Shown: positions 55,830-64,000 of the stretch, piece after piece
Numbering within the stretch: position 1 is the first letter of the stretch
Layout of the letters: every line of letters begins with the position of its first letter
Assembly: GCF_039555335.1 (NCBI RefSeq)
Contig: NC_092628.1
Span: 70,895,706-70,959,705 of the forward strand
Source of the DNA: Amphiura filiformis
Lineage: Eukaryota > Echinodermata > Ophiuroidea > Amphilepidida > Amphiuridae
DNA: 64,000 nucleotides
Direction: 5' to 3'
Made by a program: the position numbers and the translations under genes
The notes under the pieces: model-generated
What the model was told of the DNA's origin: nothing
The model's database searches: none
What the model saw: only the letters and a program-made list of their open reading frames with translations

Positions 55830-57059
55830 AGTTAAATATCAATTTAAATGTGCAAATGGCATCAGCTGCTTAATATGTAGGCCTACAGGTTAGAATCAAG
55901 CGTCTTTTGCAATGCTTTTGATAAAGTTGCAAATGCCATTTTAAAATGGTGGTTTGAATTGTGCTGGAAAATCATGTGTGTGGTAATTTTTACATATCTG
56001 GGGGTTTGTTACTTTGGAATATTAAAGGGGTTCAATTGTAGTCAGTAATGTAGCTCACATTTATCATATTCAGGTGGATTTATTACCTTGTGCTTTCTTT
56101 GTGTGTGCAGTACAAAAGAATTTGTAAAGTCCTTCGGAGATTGTTAATGTGTATTATGGTCATTACTGCATGAACAAAGCTGGCTTTATATGCACAAAAC
56201 ATGCACATATATTATAATAGATATCCTGATGGACGGTCAAACAGTAATAATTGCCTACTAGCGAATCAGCACCACCTTGTAACCAGTCCTCAAATGGTGC
56301 AATTTTACAGTACAATTTGCTTTCCAAAAAGTATATGTTGTTATAAAACTCATGAAGTGGAATGAAAAATTGCAATAGAGTTGTCTTAAGGATTCTGGTA
56401 CATCACAATTCTCTTTGTGGTTTAACTTCAATTCTGTTTGGGGGGAGCAACACAAGTAAGAAAATATGTGAAAGTGTGCTGGCAACACCACTTGTTACAC
56501 ATGACAAATATTTCTGAAGGGTTTGCGAGTTCATTTTGAATTCTTTGAGAATTCATTTGAGGAGCTTGAACAAATAACTTTGGTACTATCCCACCAGAAC
56601 ATTTTATTAAATTTCTATTGATGTATGTAATGTATATACTAATGGAAACTTCACTTTGTAATAATAATCTTTTCTATTTTTATACTTGGGAAAAATTATA
56701 AGTCACTTCTTTGAAACTTTGCTAGCATTGGGTTATTCATTATAGAATATCATAAATATGGAGATTGAAATGGCCCAAAAGTGGTAAATGTGGAAATAAC
56801 ATTGTTTAATGTTAACAATAGAGTTGAGAAAAAAATCACTATGAACAATGTAGACATTTTTAACAATAAATGATTTTCATTTGTAATATTCACATTTTTC
56901 AAATTAGAAATTAGGGAACATTCTGTTTTTGAATGTACTACTGCCAACAGTAAGAATTTCAAACTAATTAACTTAGCGTGCCTTTTGAGACGTAAATGAA
57001 AGTGTGTGATGCATCCAGCAACTTCCCACTTTCATGTTGTCATGGTTTAGTGGTGAGAA
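55830..57059. other. Downstream flank of GALC
   Basis: Presumed 3' UTR begins here; ATTAAA at ~56018 and AATAAA at ~56864 are possible polyadenylation signals. No other gene seen. Confidence 0.4.
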
Positions 57060-57420
57060 TGTGGTGTTCATCATGCAGTGTTCCAGTAGCGTAATTTCTT
57101 TTTGACATGGGGGGGATGGAGTTCTTGAAGTATAGTGAATCCAACACCTTTTGGCGACAAAATAAGTGTACGGTACAAATGCGCGCAAAGCGCGTGGAAA
57201 ATATTGCTATTTTGAAGCTAAACTGATGAAATATGGTGCCAAAGGGGAATGAATGCGCGAAAATTTGCATTTTTGGGGCTAAAATGGGCAAATATGAGGT
57301 TAATTTGATCATAAACCCATATTCAGGCGTCAACATTGGGGGATGATTGTATGGACCATCCCCCTGGCAAAATATTGGGGGGATAAATCCCCCCATCCCT
57401 CCGGGATCTACGTCTATATG
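57060..57420. repeat. Repeat-like block between GALC and the convergent gene
   Basis: Contains CAGTAGCGTAATTTCTTTTT, GCGCGCAAAGCGCG and G-tract/C-tract ends (GACATGGGGGGGATGG ... AAATCCCCCCATCCCTCCGG, then GATCTACG). Looks like a dispersed element; family not identified. Confidence 0.5.
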
Positions 57421-58901
57421 CAGTGTTCATTCAAATGAAATTCTGGTGTATGGTTTTACTTCATGTTATTTACCTGAAGCATCTGTTCACCTAGGAGCTG
57501 GTGTAAATCACAACAAAATGTTAATTTACACCAATTCCAGAGTTTCAGTGTACAAGCTTGTCTCAGGAAAAATAATATGTTTTGGTTGATTCATTTCTAA
57601 CTTTTGTATAGCATGATTTTACAACATGGTTGAAAGTGAAAAATAGCAGGTGCAATGAGACTATGAGGAACAGATGTGTTAGAGAATATAATTATGATAT
57701 GGAGGTGAAAATAAAACCATCAACATTAACTGATGGGTAATGTTATTGCAAAACAGAAGTTAAGTACATATAGAAGGTGAAAGAAATTAAACAGCTTTCT
57801 CTTTGATTTGGTTGTTAGAACTTCTTCAGACCAGTACCATAAAAGGGGTTATAGTAACTTTGGCATGCAGTTGTAACATTGACAGCTTTTTGCAGGTCAC
57901 TTTTTACAAATTCAACTCTGATATATCAGAACTTCATTTTCTTTGGAAACAAAGAATTTTAGCTTGAAATAAAAATTTTAATTCTGGTAGATTTATATAA
58001 GAGTTAAAATTGCAAAACATGACCTGAAACAAGCTGCCAAATTTACGCATGCATGCCAACCATTTGCAGTTGTTTTCAGAATGGCCTAGGGCCAACCTGT
58101 TTTCTTGCTCCAAGTCTTTCAGTTAATACTGGTTCAGTGCTAATCTAAGGAACTGTGCCAGATCTACTTACAGTTGCTTTTTAAAACTAAAATATGGTGA
58201 TATTGGGGTGAAATTTTTCAAGAAATCATGCCTAAGTCAGCTGAGTCTTGTACACTGAAATGCAATTGAATCAATATTAAACATGCTGGTAATTGGTAAC
58301 ATGTGACATTTATGAAAGACTAGTTTTGAATAAAATTTGTTGAGGGAAATGGTTGTCTTATTTGTTTCAATGTTGTGTGTAGAGTTTACATAATTGCTGT
58401 TACTTTAACTTGGAATGGCAGCTTTATTCAATTTTATTTGTATTTTCTGGTCATTGGCAGATTCTGAATATGTGTTCACTCTTGAACGATAATGGCCAAA
58501 TGTAGTTTAAAATGTGAGCAGCAAAGATATTTTGTAACTATGCTAAGTGAAATGCTAAGCATGCATTTTACTTGGGATTTTTATGCTATAAACAGTTGAG
58601 AAAACACTGAGGTGCACTGTTCACGTATCGTTTTTGGCAAACAACTTTTTATTATAATACTACATTTATTAGGTCATCTTCACTTGAGAACAACTTTGTC
58701 AACCAGCAGACATAGTCAGTAGTCAGCCTATGTCACACTTGAAATACTTCCTGTATCCAAGCTGTTCATCAAAGAAACCAATCCAGGTTTCCTCCCATCC
58801 AAGAAGTTGTAGCCAATTAGGATAGATACATAATCATAATATGCCCATCTTATTAATATGACATCAATAACACTCCTCGGTGGTTATTATCACAAGTGTT
58901 A
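57421..58901. other. Intergenic between two convergent genes
   Basis: AT-rich; only polyadenylation-like hexamers noted (AATAAA near 58328 plus strand; minus-strand AATAAA at 58653-58648). No exon recognised. Confidence 0.4.
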
Positions 58902-59117
58902 TCAAGGCTTCAAAGTATTCTCAGAAGTTCCATCTGGAGACAATTTTTGAGCATCATCTTCCGCCATCATCCTCTTTGGCAACAATGACTCTGTTAGAAA
59001 TCCTTCGCATATGCTAGCTCTGACATTTTTGATAGATTTCTGACTCAAACTGGTACCAGTATATGCTCCTATGACACAGTTTAGTTGAGAATCTGTTAGA
59101 GGGTAGTCATCATTTGT
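58902..59117 (-). CDS. Unrecognised gene, terminal exon
   Basis: Acceptor CCAACAG, phase 0, 71 codons then TGA. Begins TNDDYPLTDSQLNCVIGA and ends GTSENTLKP. Paralogous to the start of the preceding exon. Confidence 0.68.
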   Translation of the reverse strand, partial: TNDDYPLTDSQLNCVIGAYTGTSLSQKSIKNVRASICEGFLTESLLPKRMMAEDDAQKLSPDGTSENTLKP

Positions 59118-62100
59118 CTGTTGGAAAAGAATCATCCAAAATAGAAAGTGAAGTTAATTTTATTTTCATCTTTTGTGTCAGTTTACCAAAATAGAGTGCC
59201 TGTTAGCAACAAATGTAGATTTTCTGTCATGGGATATTTAGTACATGTACAGTGAGGCAAATAGTTGATATAGACATGATAGATGTTCACATAAGAATTT
59301 GTAAACAGGGGTTTTCAGGTATGATAATTACAAAACCCTAAGGAAACCAAAAAGAAATCTGACCAGCCGTTTTGTGGGGAAAGGTCATGGCCTTTTTTAC
59401 AGTACATGTGAATTACTATTATAGCTTGAAACTATTTTCATAAAGTTTCCAAAGTTAAAACAACCTACTTGTATTTGGACTTGCTGGGCATCACTTTCTT
59501 TACTGCACAGGTTTGTTGCTGGAAGTGTATCATTTGCCAATTGGCCACAATTAATTTCCATTTCGGAGTACTGCACTCCTTGTTCTGTCTTGTCTGCCAT
59601 ATTGTCTTTGTCATCATTGTAGACTTCCTCAGCTGATGATGGTCCTTGAGTGTCTTCCTGTGCATCAGTTTCAGACGATGATTTCTTTGGTGTTACATAT
59701 TTCTCACTGTCTGGTACTAGCAATGACGATGACCCAGTTTGAAGAAATTGTTCCTCTGTATTTTTTTCTGACGCAATAGATTTCTGACTGAGACTGACAC
59801 CACCATTTGCACCTATGACACCGTTGAGTTGAGAATCTGTAGGAGCGTATTTATCATTTTCCTGTCAAAAAATATTCACAAGCACATATGAAGTAGTATT
59901 TATTCAGGATATTAAAATATCAAGTGAGATTTAGATCACGGTGGCTCAGTGGCTCAGTGGTTACGGCCTTGGACTCATAATCTGAGAGCTTGCTCGACGT
60001 GCGTGGGTTCGATTCCCCATCCCACCACCGTGTTGCGCCCTTGGGCAAGGCGCTTTGCCTCGCTTGCCTCACCCCACCCAGGTGCAATGGGAAGCTGTCA
60101 GGGGTAGTCACAGTCGTTGTACTGATGGACCCTGCGCCACTTGTAGGCTGCAAACGTGGTTCCGACATATTCTAATGACGGCGAATAAATGTAAAGCGCT
60201 TTGAGGCTGTTTACGGCATAAAGCGCTATATAAATATCTACATTTATTTATTTATTAGATAGGTAGTCTCAATTAAAAAGATAAATATTGGAATAATAAT
60301 TATAAGAATGTTTACTTCATTAACACTGCTATCAAGTGCAAACATATATTAGATAGCTACTTCTTCATCAGCACAAATATCAGCAGTAGATGGTTACTTC
60401 ATCAATACCAACATCAGCAAAATTATAGATAGCCAATTCATCAATATCAGTATTAGATAATTAATAAACTTCAATATCAGCAGTAGATAGCTACTTCATC
60501 AATACCAATATCAGCAGTAGATAGTTGCTTTGTCAATACCAATATCAGCAGTAGATAGCAATGCTTCATCAATACCTATTTCAGCAGTAGATAGCTACTT
60601 CATCAATACCAATATCAGCAGTAGATAGCTACTTCATCAATACCAATATCAGCAGTAGATAGCTACTTCATCAATACCAATATCGGCAGTAGATAGCTAC
60701 TTCATCAATACCAATATCAGCAGTAGATAGCTGCTTCATCAATACCAGCAGTAGATAGATACTTCATCAATACCAATATCAGCAGTAGATAGCTACTTCA
60801 TCAATATCAGCAGTAGATACCTACTTCATTAATACCAATATCAGCAGTAGATTGCTACTTCATCAAAACCAATATCAGCAGTAGATAGCTACTTCAGCAA
60901 GACCAATATCAGCAGTAGATAGCTACTTTATCAATACCGATATCAGCAGTGGACAGCTGCTTCATCAATACCAATATTAGCAGTAGATAGCTACTTCATC
61001 AATACCAATATCGGCAGATAGCTACTTCATCAATACCAATATTGGCAGATAGCTACTTCATCAATACCAATATCAGCAGTAGATAGCTACTTCATCAATA
61101 TCAGCAGTAGATACCTGCTCCATCAATACCAATACCAGCAGTAGATAGCTACTTCATCAATACCAATATCAGCAGTAGATAGCTACTTCATCAATACCAG
61201 CAGTAGATGGATACTTCATCAATATCAGCAGTAGATACCGACTTCATCAATACCAATATCAGCAGTAGATAGCTACTTCATCATTACCAATATCAGCAGT
61301 GGATGGCTACTTCATCCATACCATAATCAGCAGTAGACAGCTGCTTCATCAATACCAATATTAGAAGTAGCTAGCTACTTTATCAATACCGATATCAGCA
61401 GTAGGTAGCTACTTTATCAAGACCAATATCAGCAGTAGATAGCTACTTCATCAATACCAATATCAGCAGTAGATGGATACTTCATCAACACCAATATCAG
61501 CAGTAGATAGCTGCTTCATCAATACCAGCAGTAGATGGATACTTCATCAATATCAATATTAGATGTATACTTCATCAATATCAATATCAGCAGTAGATAC
61601 CTACTTCATCAATACCAATATCAGCAGTAGATAGCTACTTTATCAATACCGATATCAGCAGTAGATAGCTACTTCATTAGTACCAATATCAACAGTAGAT
61701 AGCTACTTCACCAATACCAATATCAGCAGTAATATCAGCAGTGGATGGCTACTTCATCAATACCAATATCAGCAGTAGAAAGCTACTTTATCAACACCAA
61801 TATCAGCAGTAGATAGCTACTTCATCAATACCAATATCAGAAGTAGATAGCTGCTTCATCAATACCAATATCAGCAGTAGATAGCTACTTCATCAGTACC
61901 AATATCAGCAGTAGATAGCTACTTCATCAATACCAATATCAGTGGATGGCTACTTCATCAATACCAATATCAGCAGTATATAGCAGTGCTTCATCAATAC
62001 CAATATCAGCAGTAGATAGCTGCTTTATCAATACCAATATCAGCATTAGATAGCAGTGCTTCATCAATACCAATATCAGCAATAGATAGCAGTGCTTCAT

Positions 62101-64000
62101 CAATACCAATATCAGCAGTAGATAGCTACTTCATCAATACCAATATCAGTGGATGGCTACTTCATCAATACCAATATCAGCAGTAGATAGCAGTGCTTCA
62201 TCAATACCAATATCAGCAGTAGATAGCTGCTTTATCAATACCAATATCAGCAGTAGATAGCAGTGCTTCATCAATACCAATATCAGCAGTAGATAGCAGT
62301 GCTTCATCAATACCAATATCAGCAGTAGATAGCTACTTCATCAATACCAATATCAGCAGTAGATAACTACTTCATCAATACCAATATCAGCAGTGGATGG
62401 CTACTTCATCAATACCTATATCAGCAGTAGATAGCTATTTCATCAATAACAATATCAGCAGTAGATAGCAGTGCTTTATCAATACCAATATCATTAGTAG
62501 ATAGCTACTTCATCAATACCAATAACAGCAGTTAGATAGCTGCTTTATCAATACCAATATCAGCAGTAGATAGTAGTACTTCATCAATACCAATATCAGC
62601 AGTAGATAGCTGCTCCATCAATACCAATATCAGCAGTAGATAGTAGTACTTCATCAATACCAATATCAGCAGTAGATAGTTACTTCATCAATATCAGCAG
62701 TAGATAGCTACTTCATTAATACCAACCAATATCAGCAGTAGATAGTTGCTTCGTCAAAACCAATATCAGCAGTAGATAGCCACTTTATCAATACCAATAT
62801 CAGCAGTAGATAGCTGCTTCATCAATACCAATATCAGCAGTAGATAGCTACTTCATCAATGCTAATATCATGACATCAGTAGATAGCTGCTTCGTCAATA
62901 CCAAGATCAGCAGTAGATTGCTATTTCATCAATACCAATATCAGCAGTAGATAGCTACTTCATCAATACCAATATCAGCAGGAGATAGCTACTTCATCAA
63001 TACCAATATCTTCAGGAGATAGCTACTTCATCAATACCAATATCTTCAGGAGATAGCTACTTCATCAATACCAATATCTTCAGGAGATAGCTACTTCATC
63101 AATACCAATATCTTCAGGAGATAGCTACTTCATCAATACCAATATCTTCAGGAGATAGCTTATTCAATATCAACTAAACAGTAGGTAGCTACTTCACATG
63201 TATCAATGACGCCAGTATAAATACTTCATCAGCACTAACAATACATCAGTGGATAAGCACTAGATAGAACCATTTATATTGATTCATTCGCATACCTGTA
63301 TCGTGTCTATTTTGACATCGTCTCCATTATTTGACGCATCCACGTCCTTGGCTCCTCCAGGAACACCAAATAAATGTTCCTCAAGTGTAACTTGGCTACC
63401 GTCGTCATTTTTTCTACGGCATTCTGATGTACTTGCTGTTTTGCTATCCCCCACATTGTCTTGAGATTTCGTATTCTGAGTGGAATCGTTGGTCACTGCT
63501 TCTTGGTTGCGTGTTTTGGTAAAGTAAAATTTAGTTATTTTAGAACAAAAATATACAAAAATATACATGATTTATAATGTATGATTATTTACACGTTTTT
63601 ATATTGCTTTCATTTACCAACAAATCGCAATAGACGATTGTAAAGTGATAGGTAACCTAATTTATTTTAAGAACTCTTACCTTCTTTGCTTGTTGCATAG
63701 TCTGACAAATCAGGTAATTCTTCTAATCTAGCGTCAGTAGTGGACGATAAAATGTCTTCTATAAGTAGATTTTCCAAACTATTTTCTGCTATATTATTTG
63801 TCAGTACAGCGAGTTTCTCATTCTTTTCCAAGTCCGTCAACCGGTATTTATATTCTACAGCTACTTCCTCTTCAGTCCTGCCAACTTCTAACGCGCGTAA
63901 TAAATCAAAATCATGAGCATCAGACATAACTGTGATTTGAACAGGTGGCTCCACAATTTCACTAGCGGCTATCTGTGGAGCACCAGGAGCAGCTTCACCT
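58902..64000 (-). CDS. Unrecognised acidic protein, 3' part of a gene (four exons seen, 5' end off window)
   Basis: I do not recognise the family. Four phase-consistent exons: 63681-64000 (open at the window edge), 63296-63495 (or from 63501), 59469-59861 and 58902-59117 with a TGA stop. The first exon has a likely helical stretch (EEEVAVEYKYRLTDLEKNEK) and ENSLENLLIEDIL; the rest is rich in Ser, Thr, Asp, Asn and Gln and is probably disordered. The last two exons both begin with related modules (NDKYAPTDSQLNGVIGA and NDDYPLTDSQLNCVIGA, each followed by SLSQKSI), so an exon was duplicated within the gene. It is convergent with GALC. TTTATT at 58648-58653 gives an AATAAA on this strand about 250 bases past the stop. 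Confidence 0.7.
59469..59861 (-). CDS. Unrecognised gene, third visible exon
   Basis: 393 nt, phase 0 to 0 (acceptor GACAG, donor GTAGGT). Begins ENDKYAPTDSQLNGVIGAN and is then Ser/Glu/Asp-rich (SSSETDAQEDTQGPSSAEE). Its first ~33 codons are a copy of the start of the terminal exon. Confidence 0.68.
59937..60256 (+). mobile_element. tRNA-derived SINE
   Basis: A box-like GGCTCAGTGGTTACGG, B box GGGTTCGATTCC, then TTGCGCCCTTGGGCAAGGCG and 3' tail AAAGCGCTATATAAATATCT with (ATTT)n. Sits in an intron of the minus-strand gene, next to the minisatellite. Confidence 0.85.
60345..63165. repeat. 34-bp minisatellite, roughly 80 units
   Basis: Unit: GATAGCTACTTCATCAATAC then CAATATCAGCAGTA. Variants include shortened units, units with TAGCAGTGCTTCATC, and a run of about five near-identical units with TCTTCAGGA at 62990-63160. 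Entirely intronic in the minus-strand gene (between exons ending 63296 and starting 59861). Confidence 0.95.
63296..63501 (-). CDS. Unrecognised gene, second visible exon
   Basis: Entry phase 1, exit phase 0 (donor GTATGC). Contains NDSTQNTKSQDNVGDSKTAS and VTLEEHLFGVPGG. Two acceptors 6 nt apart (start at 63501 after AAG, or 63495 after CAG) both keep frame. Confidence 0.62.
63681..64000 (-). CDS. Unrecognised gene, exon at window edge (partial)
   Basis: Open from the window edge; ends phase 1 at GTAAGA. Contains QITVMSDAHDFDLLRALEVG and LEELPDLSDYATSKE. A CAG within the first 30 bases read could be its acceptor, so the true exon start is uncertain. Confidence 0.7.

Noticed and set aside
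59937-60256. True tRNA gene
   Set aside because: Has A and B boxes but is followed by a SINE body and tail; the cloverleaf is not complete. The same holds at 10217 and 14742.
60345-63165. CRISPR-like array
   Set aside because: The whole 34-bp unit repeats without unique spacers, in a eukaryotic intron; it is a minisatellite.

Overview
The window looks like nuclear DNA from an invertebrate deuterostome, perhaps an echinoderm or hemichordate; the species cannot be fixed from sequence alone. Reasons: intron-rich genes with GT-AG introns, proteins close to vertebrate homologues, tRNA-derived SINEs, many hairpin MITEs, and Crypton/LINE remnants. No prokaryotic gene organisation is present.

Layout. 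Positions 1-4095 are downstream flank with repeats. Positions 4096-27454 (minus strand) hold RRP12, a ribosome-biogenesis HEAT-repeat protein, in 27 coding exons encoding about 1313 residues; one junction (exon 10/11) does not keep frame. Positions 27847-32642 hold a foldback-type element with inverted arms built of ~380-bp subrepeats, filling the space between the divergent RRP12 and GALC genes. Positions 32762-55829 (plus strand) hold GALC, a lysosomal galactosylceramidase with signal peptide, in 15 exon positions and about 662-664 residues. A second inverted-repeat element with a 120-bp satellite rich in nuclear-receptor half-sites occupies its first intron. Positions 58902-64000 (minus strand) hold the 3' part of an unrecognised acidic, probably disordered protein; a ~2.8-kb, 34-bp minisatellite lies in one intron.

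The main discovery candidate is inside GALC. Exon position 5, which carries the catalytic acid/base Glu (WNE motif), is present in four tandem copies with identical splice phases; three are intact and of identical length (167 nt), and one is frameshifted. Exon position 12, in the lectin-like domain, is present in two copies separated by only 54 nt. In both clusters, using two copies or none breaks the frame, so exactly one copy per position should be used. This predicts six intact isoforms of a normally single-form lysosomal hydrolase. The two exon-12 forms differ (Trp versus Arg) at a position that matches, by my alignment, a substrate-contacting Trp of vertebrate GALC.

Exon borders were read by hand from splice consensus, phase and remembered family similarity; no transcript data or database search was available.
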